NCBI GenBank assembly: GCA_017428085.1
Contig: JAFRRP010000049.1
Location: forward strand, 1 to 38,596
Length of the DNA: 38,596 bases
Direction of reading: 5' to 3'
DNA from: Clostridia bacterium
GTDB lineage: Bacteria; Bacillota; Clostridia; Oscillospirales; Acutalibacteraceae
The translations under genes and the position numbers were made by a program. The notes beneath the pieces are model-generated. The model was not told where the DNA came from, did no database searches, and worked only from the letters and a program-made list of their open reading frames with translations. Within the stretch, counting starts at the first letter, position 1. Every line of letters begins with the position of its first letter. This document shows positions 31,994-38,596 of the stretch, one piece after another.

Positions 31994-34204
31994 ATGAACA
32001 TTGCCTTTGTGGAAATCAAGAATTTCCGGAAACTTAAAAGCTGCAGAATTGATCTTAGTTCCAAATCAACAGTTTTCGTTGGAGCAAATAACAGCGGAAA
32101 AACATCGGCAATGTTTGCATTGATGAAGTTTCTAAAAAAACGTCAAGTGGTATTAGACGATTTCACTGTTACCAATCAATATGTAATAAAACAAATCGGC
32201 GAAAAATATACAGATGAATCAAATCCAATCATTCCAAAGATAGAAGACTGGTTTGAAGTATGCCCATTTATGGATGTGTGGATTGATGTGCGAGAAGATG
32301 AACTTCGCTATGTTGCCAATATTATCCCTTCCTTATCGTGGCGAAGTGGGAAAATAGGCATACGTCTGATTTATGAACCCGCAGATGTTGAAAATCTATT
32401 TCAAGCTTACACTGAAGCATATAAACTTGCGCGAGAGCGTTCTGGAAAGGCAATACTGTGGCCAAAAGACTTTTTAGATTTTCTCTCGCAGAAAATGAAG
32501 AGCCATTTTACTATGAATGCATATCTTCTTGATGAGCAAAAAATAGTTGTCCCTTCAACTGATAGTATTGCTATTCCTCAGGATATGCCTTCAAATGAGT
32601 CGCCATTGGATTTTGATCCATTTAAATCGTTGATAAGAGTTGATATTATTTCAGCTCAAAGATGGCTTGAAGATTCAGATGGAAGTGAAAATGAAACCCA
32701 AAGCAGTGAAAGCTTGTTGTCGACGCAACTAAAGGACTATTACGACAGGCAATTAGATCCCGAAAGAAAGCCATCTTCCTCAGATATAAAAGCACTGAAT
32801 GAATTGCAAAATGCAAAGGACGTTTTTGATAAACAAATAACCAAACGATTTCAAAACGCAATGGACGAGCTTGCCAAATTTGGCTACCCCGGCAAGTATA
32901 ATCCAAAAATCATCATTGAAGCTAAAACACAAACAAGGGACATATTATCCCGTAGCACCGTTGTAAAATATCCGGTTTTTTCTGATGGCATCGAGGAATA
33001 TAAACTGCCTGAAAAACTCAACGGTTTGGGGTTTCAGAATTTAATATCAATGTCCTTTAAACTTATGAGCTTCCGTGATTCGTGGGTAAACGGTGATCGC
33101 AGAAAAGCAGATGATGAAGAAGTTGATGCTATTCCGCCTATTCACTTGGTTCTAATTGAAGAACCAGAAGCACACTTGCACGTTCAAGTTCAGCAAGTAT
33201 TTATAAAGAATGCATATGATATTTTACGAAACAATCCATTGTTGAAAAACAAAAGCGATTACTGTACTCAGATGATTGTTTCTACTCACTCAAGCAACAT
33301 AGCGCTGGAATGCGAATTTGCTAACTTGCGTTATTTTAGAAGAACCAAGAGCGAGGAAGGCTTGCCCATTTCAGTAGTTATCAATTTATCCAATGTGTTT
33401 GGCGTATCTAACCAAACGACCCGTTTTGTTGCAAGATATCTTAGAACAACCCATTGCGATTTGTTTTTCGCAGACGCCGCCATACTCATAGAGGGAGCGG
33501 GAGAAAGAATCTTTATGCCCTACTTTCTTAGCAAGTATGAAGTGTTAGATGATGCTTATATCTCTATTTTGGAGATTGGAGGTCGATACGCACATTATTT
33601 GAAACCATTAATTGATACATTAGGCGTATCTTGTTTGGTTATTACTGATTTGGATAGTGCTCACGGTTCTCGTAGTGCAAGTGTATTGCCTGAACGTGGC
33701 AAGGGGTATTTTTCGTCCAATCCAACTATAAAGAATTGGGTAATCAATAATAATGATCTGGACTATTTGCTTGATCTGAGTTTTGATAGTAAGGTGGAAT
33801 CTAATCCTCATATTAATGATGCCAAAACAAGAGTTGCATATCAGACTCCCATAAAAGTTGTTTTTTCAGATGGAACAGAGCATGAATTTATCCCTACCAC
33901 ATTTGAAGATTCCTTGGCATATTCGAATTTTGATAGTTTCAAAACCATGAAAATGGGCACGGGGTTAATAAAGAAGTTTAAAAATGCTTTCAAAACCGAA
34001 AATGCAGATCAAATAGCAACTGAGATATACAATGCTGTTGAAAGTGCAAGCGCTAAAAAAACCGAATTCGCTTTGGATATGATATACAATAGAGATCCAC
34101 AAAACATAATAATACCCGCGTATATAGCAGATGCTTTGGAATGGTTGGAGAAAGAGATTTTATCAAAGGATAATAAGGACTTTTTGAACAAGGAGGACGA
34201 TTGA
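31994..34204 (+). CDS. gajA: OLD-family ATPase/TOPRIM nuclease, GajA-like (Gabija)
   Basis: A 736-residue overcoming-lysogenization-defect nuclease. The N-terminal ABC-type ATPase has Walker A GANNSGKT (30-37) and Walker B with E389-E390 in LIEEPEAHLH. The C-terminal TOPRIM domain has E500 and E504 in IEGAGERI and D552-x-D554 in ITDLDS. In Gabija, GajA is a sequence-specific nicking endonuclease that is activated when nucleotides fall during phage infection. The adjacent UvrD-like gene makes this a class 2 OLD / Gabija pair. It is about 150 residues longer than the B. cereus GajA (578 residues). AAGGAGAT precedes the ATG; the gene starts 12 bases after the specificity subunit stop. Confidence 0.88.
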   Translation: MNIAFVEIKNFRKLKSCRIDLSSKSTVFVGANNSGKTSAMFALMKFLKKRQVVLDDFTVTNQYVIKQIGEKYTDESNPIIPKIEDWFEVCPFMDVWIDVREDELRYVANIIPSLSWRSGKIGIRLIYEPADVENLFQAYTEAYKLARERSGKAILWPKDFLDFLSQKMKSHFTMNAYLLDEQKIVVPSTDSIAIPQDMPSNESPLDFDPFKSLIRVDIISAQRWLEDSDGSENETQSSESLLSTQLKDYYDRQLDPERKPSSSDIKALNELQNAKDVFDKQITKRFQNAMDELAKFGYPGKYNPKIIIEAKTQTRDILSRSTVVKYPVFSDGIEEYKLPEKLNGLGFQNLISMSFKLMSFRDSWVNGDRRKADDEEVDAIPPIHLVLIEEPEAHLHVQVQQVFIKNAYDILRNNPLLKNKSDYCTQMIVSTHSSNIALECEFANLRYFRRTKSEEGLPISVVINLSNVFGVSNQTTRFVARYLRTTHCDLFFADAAILIEGAGERIFMPYFLSKYEVLDDAYISILEIGGRYAHYLKPLIDTLGVSCLVITDLDSAHGSRSASVLPERGKGYFSSNPTIKNWVINNNDLDYLLDLSFDSKVESNPHINDAKTRVAYQTPIKVVFSDGTEHEFIPTTFEDSLAYSNFDSFKTMKMGTGLIKKFKNAFKTENADQIATEIYNAVESASAKKTEFALDMIYNRDPQNIIIPAYIADALEWLEKEILSKDNKDFLNKEDD

Positions 34205-36048
34205 TGGAGGACCTTTGCGTTATTACTGACGATAATAGAGACAGTAACGCAGATAGCGTGATCCAAAGCTGCTTGGATATAAAGAAACCAAAGAGTTTTT
34301 TCTTGTTCGCGGGAGCCGGAAGCGGCAAAACACGGAGCTTGATTTCTGCGTTAACATATATTAATACTTCATTCGGAAACCAGTTGAAATTATCTGGGCG
34401 AAAAGTGGCAGTAATTACATATACGAACGCAGCAAGAGATGAAATAAAGCGGCGTTCCCGGTTTAATTCTCTTTTTGAAATATCAACGATTCACAGTTTT
34501 GCTTGGAATTTAATATGCCCGCATACATCTGATATTAGAGACTGGTTAAAAAATGAGTTGCAGACAAAAATAGACGATATCAGCCGTAAACAAAGCGCAA
34601 GTAAGAATACATCAACAAAAACATATTTAGATAGAGAAAAAAAGTTATCGGCTTATAAAAATCGCTTAGAGTATTTAGATAGCGTCAAACGATTTATATA
34701 CAACCCTGATGGCGTTAATGATGATCGTGATTCATTAGACCATGCTGAAGTTATTAAAATGTCTTCTGAATTATTGACTTCTAATAATACTCTGCAAAGA
34801 ATTTTGGTGGATAAATATCCGATTTTATTAATTGATGAAAGTCAGGATACTAAAAAAGAACTAATAGATGTCTTTCTTCAAATTCAAAGCAATTATTCTG
34901 ATTGTTTTTTGCTTGGACTTTTTGGAGATATGATGCAACGCATCTATTTGGATGGCAAAGAAGATTTGATGTCTGCAATACCAGAAACTTGGGAAAAACC
35001 GCAAAAAGTCATGAACCATAGAAGTGAAAAAAGAATTGTTGATCTATGTAATAATATTCGTACGGACGTGGACGGTATTCAGCAAGTATCAAGACAGGAT
35101 AAACAACACGGTATTGTGCGGGTTTTTATTAGTAATTCAGCCGATGCTCAAAGCGCTGAATCAAACGTGCTAAATCAGATGGCTACAATAACACTCGATG
35201 ATAACTGGAAAATGAGAGATAAAGTTAAATGCCTAACCATTGAGCATAAAATGGCGGCTAAACGCCTTGGTTTTGCATCTTTTTTTGAGCCCCTTTACAG
35301 TGTCTCATCCTATAAACAAGGATTGCTAAATGGAAATCTTTCTGCCATAGGTGTTTTTACTCATGTATTAATTCCATTACATAGGGCGTATTTAAATAAC
35401 AATCATGTTGAGATCATGAGGGTTATTCGAGATAATGCGCTTGCTTTCCGTTCTAAAGAAAATCTGACTCCAGAAATCTTAGAAAGCGTATATGAATCAG
35501 TAGAAGCAATTAACACTTGTTGGACAAGCACCGATCCAACATGCAAAGACTTGCTTACTATTATCTATGAGAGAAAAGTGTTTTCTCTATCAGAAGATTT
35601 GCTTAGAGTTATGGAAAATCCTCCTGCCAATGGGGATGAAGAATATGATAAATACTCATGTCTCATGTCAGCGCTGGATTCAACCTTCTCTCAAGTTGAG
35701 CATTACTATGATTATATCAGTGGAGTAGCCAGTTTTGATACTCATCAAGGTGTAAAAGGTCTTGAATTTGATCGGGTTATGGTAATAATTGATGATAATT
35801 CAGCACGAACAACAGCTTTTAGTTATAATAAGTTGTTCGGGATTGAGGACAAGTCATCTACCGATATTGAAAACGAACGCAATGGGAAAGAAACATCAAT
35901 TGACCGAACGAAACGCCTTCTTTATGTGACGTGTAGTAGGGCAATTTCAAGTTTAGCAATTGTCTTTTATACTAACGATACAGAAGAAGCAAGACAGGCC
36001 ATTATGCAAACTAATTGGTTTTGTGAGAATGAAATACTGATTATTTAG
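34204..36048 (+). CDS. gajB: UvrD/Rep-type helicase, GajB-like (Gabija)
   Basis: A 614-residue superfamily 1 helicase. Walker A AGAGSGKT is at residues 36-43, motif Ia TYTNAARDEI, motif II LLIDESQDTKKE, motif III-like GLFGDMMQRIY, motif V THQGVKGLEFDRVMV and motif VI RLLYVTCSRA. In Gabija, GajB acts with GajA in a supramolecular complex. It is longer than the studied GajB (about 494 residues), the extra length lying between the two RecA lobes. AGGAGG precedes the ATG, which overlaps the gajA stop by one base (TGATG). Confidence 0.88.
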   Translation: MEDLCVITDDNRDSNADSVIQSCLDIKKPKSFFLFAGAGSGKTRSLISALTYINTSFGNQLKLSGRKVAVITYTNAARDEIKRRSRFNSLFEISTIHSFAWNLICPHTSDIRDWLKNELQTKIDDISRKQSASKNTSTKTYLDREKKLSAYKNRLEYLDSVKRFIYNPDGVNDDRDSLDHAEVIKMSSELLTSNNTLQRILVDKYPILLIDESQDTKKELIDVFLQIQSNYSDCFLLGLFGDMMQRIYLDGKEDLMSAIPETWEKPQKVMNHRSEKRIVDLCNNIRTDVDGIQQVSRQDKQHGIVRVFISNSADAQSAESNVLNQMATITLDDNWKMRDKVKCLTIEHKMAAKRLGFASFFEPLYSVSSYKQGLLNGNLSAIGVFTHVLIPLHRAYLNNNHVEIMRVIRDNALAFRSKENLTPEILESVYESVEAINTCWTSTDPTCKDLLTIIYERKVFSLSEDLLRVMENPPANGDEEYDKYSCLMSALDSTFSQVEHYYDYISGVASFDTHQGVKGLEFDRVMVIIDDNSARTTAFSYNKLFGIEDKSSTDIENERNGKETSIDRTKRLLYVTCSRAISSLAIVFYTNDTEEARQAIMQTNWFCENEILII

Positions 36049-36089
36049 CTTATAAGATTAAAATGTCATTATTCTATCAATAGACAATC

Positions 36090-36119
36090 TCCATCACGCA
36101 GGATTGTCTTTGCTTTGGC
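36090..36119 (+). terminator. Probable terminator of the defence operon
   Basis: GACAATC and GATTGTC form a 7-bp stem around a 12-base loop, followed by TTTGCTTT. It is AT-rich and weaker than the chromosomal terminators, in keeping with the composition of the operon. Confidence 0.55.
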
Positions 36120-36121
36120 AA

Positions 36122-36148
36122 ATATATACTGCTTCTGTAAGTATATAT
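36122..36148 (+). repeat. Perfect 9-bp dyad at the tRNA scar
   Basis: ATATATACT and AGTATATAT are separated by nine bases and occupy the place of the anticodon arm of the downstream tRNA fragment. It may be the recombinase core region. Confidence 0.5.
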
Positions 36149-36177
36149 CACAGGTTCGAGTCCTGTTTGAGGCCCCA
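36131..36177 (+). pseudogene. 3' part of a second tRNA: putative attachment-site scar
   Basis: The plus strand has a complete T-arm (ACAGG-TTCGAGT-CCTGT, 36150-36166), a 3' acceptor strand TTGAGGC, C73 and CCA ending at 36177. No 5' acceptor (GCCTCAA) or D-arm is found upstream, so this is a fragment. C at position 73 is normally peculiar to tRNA-His, but no GTG anticodon can be placed, so I leave the isotype open. It differs in sequence and orientation from the tRNA-Thr scar at 24.55 kb and must mark another integration event or boundary. Confidence 0.6.
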
Positions 36178-36208
36178 AAATGGAGTTCCTTAATTACAAC
36201 TCCCCTCG

Positions 36209-36235
36209 AAAACCCTTGTATATCAAGGGTTTTCG
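36209..36235. terminator. Hairpin after the second tRNA scar
   Basis: AAAACCCTTG/CAAGGGTTTT, a perfect 10-bp stem with a TATAT-type loop, is flanked by A and T runs. It looks like the terminator of the original tRNA gene. Confidence 0.7.
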
Positions 36236-36342
36236 TCGTTTTTAAGGCAGAAATTTTTTGATGATTTACAGTCCAACTTTTTTGGGCTTGTCTGACTCGA
36301 ACAAACGACTTTTTGCCAAAAATTGAATATTTCCTGACTTTC

Positions 36343-36383
36343 AGACCGAATTTCTAATGATTTTAGAACTTCGGTCTTTTTTT
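36343..36383 (+). terminator. Strong terminator within the parA leader
   Basis: Stacked stems AGACCGAA/TTCGGTCT (36343-36350 with 36370-36377) and TTCTAA/TTAGAA inside it, with a TGATT loop, are followed by a T run to about 36,383. No open gene precedes it, so it ends a short RNA or acts as an attenuator ahead of parA. Confidence 0.7.
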
Positions 36384-36550
36384 ATTTCCTCCGGAAACAA
36401 GGTTCTGCCGACAGGCAGGTTCTTATTGCCTTTTTTCCTCCGGTACATAGCTGAGCCGATGGTTCAGCAGCGAAAGGAGCGTGAAATTTTTGAAGATTTG
36501 TCTTCATGGGTATTAGCCACGCAAAAATATTTTTTTTTACGGAGGAAAAC
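36384..36550 (+). other. Structured non-coding leader of parA
   Basis: No gene is visible. Small hairpins follow one another: TTTCC-TCC-GGAAA, AAC-AAG-GTT, CTGCC-GACA-GGCAG and CTGAGCC-GAT-GGTTCAG, and the phrase TTTCCTCCGG occurs near 36,385 and TTTCCTCCGGT near 36,437. A long T tract lies just before the parA ribosome-binding site. Confidence 0.45.
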
Positions 36551-37378
36551 ATGGATGAATGCAAAGTAATTGCCGTCACAAATCAAAAGGGCGGCGTCGG
36601 TAAAACGACAACGACCGTCAACCTCGGCGTCGGTCTTGCAATGCAGAACAAAAAAGTTTTGCTGATCGACATGGACCCGCAGTCCTCACTTACCTTGTCT
36701 CTCGGATTTCGGAATCCCGACGATCTCTATCCTACCACCACAGACGTTATGAACAACGTCATTGAAGACGGAGAGATCACGAAAGAGTTTACGGTGTACA
36801 AGGGCAGCGAGGGCGTGGATCTTCTTCCTGCCGATCTTCAGCTTTGCGGCTTGGAGGTTCAGCTTGTCAACGAGATGAGCAGAGAACAGGTCTTAAAGAC
36901 CTACGTCGATACAGTTAAGAATAAATATGATTTTATCCTTATTGACTGTATGCCCTCTCTCGGATTGCTGACCTTCAACGCCTTGTGCGCTGCCGACAGC
37001 GTTATCATTCCCACACAACCGGAGTATCTTTCTGCAAAGGGCTTGGAACAGCTCATTGGCACGATAGGCAGAATCAAAAAGAGAATGAACCCGTCTTTGC
37101 GGATTGACGGCATTCTTCTGACGATGGTTGACAGTCGAACGCTTTTCTCGAGAGACGTTTCCGACCTCATAAGAAACACCTATTCTAAATACACAAAGGT
37201 TTACGGGAGCGTGATTCCCCGTTCGGTCCGTGCGGCTGAAACAAGCGCGGAAGGAAAAAGTATTTTTCTGCACGATCCGAACGGTAAGGTTGCGAAAGCG
37301 TATGAGAATCTCGCAAAGGAGGTCTTGGACGATGGCAGGGCGCAGCGCGTCAAAAATCGAGCTGACCGCGTTCGATGA
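36551..37378 (+). CDS. parA: ParA/Soj-type partition ATPase
   Basis: A 275-residue deviant Walker A ATPase: KGGVGKTTTTVNLG at residues 13-26, LLIDMDPQSSLT, and FILIDCMPSLGLLTFNAL. Such proteins move ParB-bound DNA and stabilise plasmids or excised conjugative elements. GGAGG precedes the ATG at 36551; the open frame upstream is the leader. It overlaps parB by 47 bases. Confidence 0.95.
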   Translation: MDECKVIAVTNQKGGVGKTTTTVNLGVGLAMQNKKVLLIDMDPQSSLTLSLGFRNPDDLYPTTTDVMNNVIEDGEITKEFTVYKGSEGVDLLPADLQLCGLEVQLVNEMSREQVLKTYVDTVKNKYDFILIDCMPSLGLLTFNALCAADSVIIPTQPEYLSAKGLEQLIGTIGRIKKRMNPSLRIDGILLTMVDSRTLFSRDVSDLIRNTYSKYTKVYGSVIPRSVRAAETSAEGKSIFLHDPNGKVAKAYENLAKEVLDDGRAQRVKNRADRVR

Positions 37379-38279
37379 TTTATTTCAAACGGACGAGAGC
37401 CGCGAGGACCTCAAACGGGAAAGACTTATGGATATTCCGGTAAAGGATATCCGGGATTTTCCGAATCACCCTTATCACGTAAAGGATGATGAAAGTATGA
37501 TGGAGCTTGTGGAGAGCGTAAAGACCTACGGGTTGCTCCAGCCCGTTCTTGTACGTCCCCTTGAGGACGGAACCTACGAAATGGTATCCGGGCACAGAAG
37601 AAAGCGTGCGTGTGAACTTGCAGGGATAGAGAAGATTTCTTCAAGAGTCATAGAGCTTTCTATGGACGACGCAATTTTAATGATGGTGGACAGCAACCTG
37701 CAAAGGGATGAAATCCTACCATCTGAAAAAGCGTTTGCGTACAAGATGCGGTTGGAAGCGATGAAACGTCAAGGTAAGCGAACAGATATAACTTGTTCTC
37801 CAGTGGATAACAAGTTGAAAGGAATTAAGTCTGCGGCGACATTTAAGGATGAAACCGGTGATAGTCAGGCGCAGGTGTACCGATATATCCGACTGACAGA
37901 ACTGATCCCCGCACTGCTCACGTTGGTGGATGAGAAGCGGATTGCACTGCGACCGGCTGTGGAATTGTCCTACTTGCCGAAAGAAGCGCAGGAATGGATC
38001 GCCGAGTGCATCGATTATCTTGACGCCACGCCCTCTCACGCACAGACCATCAAGATGCGTAAATTTATGGAGCAAGGAAAGCTCACACAGGAAGTGGTTG
38101 AGTCGATCATGGACGAAGAAAAGCCCAACCAGCGTGAGAAACCCGTATTCCGGGATAAGCGCATCACCAATCTGATTCCCAAATCCGTGCCTTTGGCGCA
38201 GCAGAGCGATTACGTTGTGAAAGCGTTGGAGTTCTACAACCGTCACCTTCAGCGGAAACGGGAATCACGGGACAGGTAA
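37332..38279 (+). CDS. parB: ParB-family partition protein
   Basis: A 315-residue ParB. The N-terminal nuclease-like/CTPase core shows IPVKDIRDFPNHPYHV, the LLQPVLVRP strand and the ParB box GHRRKRACELAG; a helix-turn-helix region (SQAQVYRYIRLTELIPALL) follows and the C-terminus is basic. The ATG at 37332 is chosen because AAGGAGG lies 9 bases upstream inside parA. The pair is typical of the left end of Tn1549-like integrative and conjugative elements. No parS-like palindrome was recognised. Confidence 0.93.
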   Translation: MAGRSASKIELTAFDDLFQTDESREDLKRERLMDIPVKDIRDFPNHPYHVKDDESMMELVESVKTYGLLQPVLVRPLEDGTYEMVSGHRRKRACELAGIEKISSRVIELSMDDAILMMVDSNLQRDEILPSEKAFAYKMRLEAMKRQGKRTDITCSPVDNKLKGIKSAATFKDETGDSQAQVYRYIRLTELIPALLTLVDEKRIALRPAVELSYLPKEAQEWIAECIDYLDATPSHAQTIKMRKFMEQGKLTQEVVESIMDEEKPNQREKPVFRDKRITNLIPKSVPLAQQSDYVVKALEFYNRHLQRKRESRDR

Positions 38280-38294
38280 ACAGGATTTGAAGCG

Positions 38295-38323
38295 AAAGCG
38301 ACCGAACATCAGGCCGCTTTTTT
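38295..38323 (+). terminator. Terminator after parB
   Basis: A 9-bp stem with one mismatch (AAAGCGACC with GGCCGCTTT) around an 8-base loop ends in six T in total. Confidence 0.65.
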
Positions 38324-38460
38324 GTTTGCTGAGCGGTTGCGGTATCGCTTTCGTTGTCATTCCCCCCTTCCCACACCTAACCCCCCCATTAACTTACAGT
38401 TCTACTTACCGAAAAGGGGAAATATCAAAAATTCAAAGTTAAGAAAGGACTAATTAAGTT

Positions 38461-38596
38461 ATGGAAATCAGAGCAGAGATCAAGCAGGTGCTTGACGGAA
38501 ACAAGCCTACCAAGGCATTCGCAGACGTCGTGATCGACAATTCGGTCGTGATCCACGGCGTGAGACTCGGAGAGAACGAGAAGGGCAGATATATCG
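38461..38596 (+). CDS. SpoVG-like protein (partial, runs off the window)
   Basis: The first 45 residues are visible: a beta strand, then KAFADVVIDNSVVIHGVRL, matching the SpoVG family pattern in which a KA(I/F)xxVxxDNxFVIHxxxV segment follows a short first strand. Chromosomal SpoVG is an RNA-binding regulator; copies on conjugative elements commonly follow parAB. AAAGGAC is about 13 bases before the ATG. The rest lies outside the window. Confidence 0.8.
   Translation, partial: MEIRAEIKQVLDGNKPTKAFADVVIDNSVVIHGVRLGENEKGRYI

Noticed and set aside
36100..36177. A complete tRNA gene at the second scar
   Set aside because: No 5' acceptor strand complementary to TTGAGGC and no D-arm are present upstream; only the 3' part exists.

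Overview
The window looks like a chromosome segment of an uncultured gut Firmicute (Clostridia, most likely Oscillospirales or Christensenellales) carrying the left part of an integrated mobile island. The evidence is strong GGAGG ribosome-binding sites, sigma-A type promoters (TTGACA/TATAAT with 17-base spacers), a tandem glycine riboswitch, a high-GC core and typical clostridial mobile-element genes (TnpV, ParA/ParB, SpoVG-like). No rRNA or marker gene is present, so the taxonomic call is inference.

Region 1 (1-24,475) is GC-rich chromosome devoted largely to host or plant glycan and lipid scavenging. It holds a GH3 glycosidase, an MFS permease paired with a polysaccharide lyase 8, a GPH-type sugar:cation symporter paired with a secreted neutral-ceramidase-like hydrolase, and a GH29 alpha-L-fucosidase followed by a TIM-barrel sugar isomerase, a small membrane protein and MsrA. 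Next come a YdcF/SanA-type lipoprotein, a large unassigned protein of probable alpha/alpha-barrel fold, a glycine riboswitch with its alanine/glycine:cation symporter, a PAP2 phosphatase, an Eis-like acetyltransferase, a nucleoside hydrolase, a GNAT, an SGNH hydrolase, a concanavalin-like protein, a NifX-FKBP fusion and a YunG-GNAT fusion.

Region 2 (24,476-24,828) is a junction. The 3' 45 nt of a tRNA-Thr(CGT), from anticodon loop to CCA, survive on the minus strand with their native terminator, but the 5' half is absent. This is the usual signature of tyrosine-recombinase integration into a tRNA gene. The chromosome lies to the left and the island runs rightward past the window end.

Region 3 (24,829-36,048) is a defence cluster. 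It contains a three-gene HipBST kinase toxin-antitoxin operon (minus strand) with three 18-bp operators spaced exactly 41 bp apart and a leader packed with perfect short-loop hairpins, a TnpV gene, an AbiE toxin-antitoxin pair, and a tightly packed AT-rich four-gene operon. That operon encodes a BcgI-like restriction-methylation protein, its specificity subunit, an OLD-family ATPase/TOPRIM nuclease and a UvrD-like helicase (Gabija-like GajA/GajB).

Region 4 (36,049-38,596) has a second, different tRNA 3' fragment, a structured leader, parA-parB, and the start of a SpoVG-like gene. This gene order is typical of the beginning of a Tn1549-like conjugative element core. The second tRNA scar suggests nested or successive integration events around the defence cluster.
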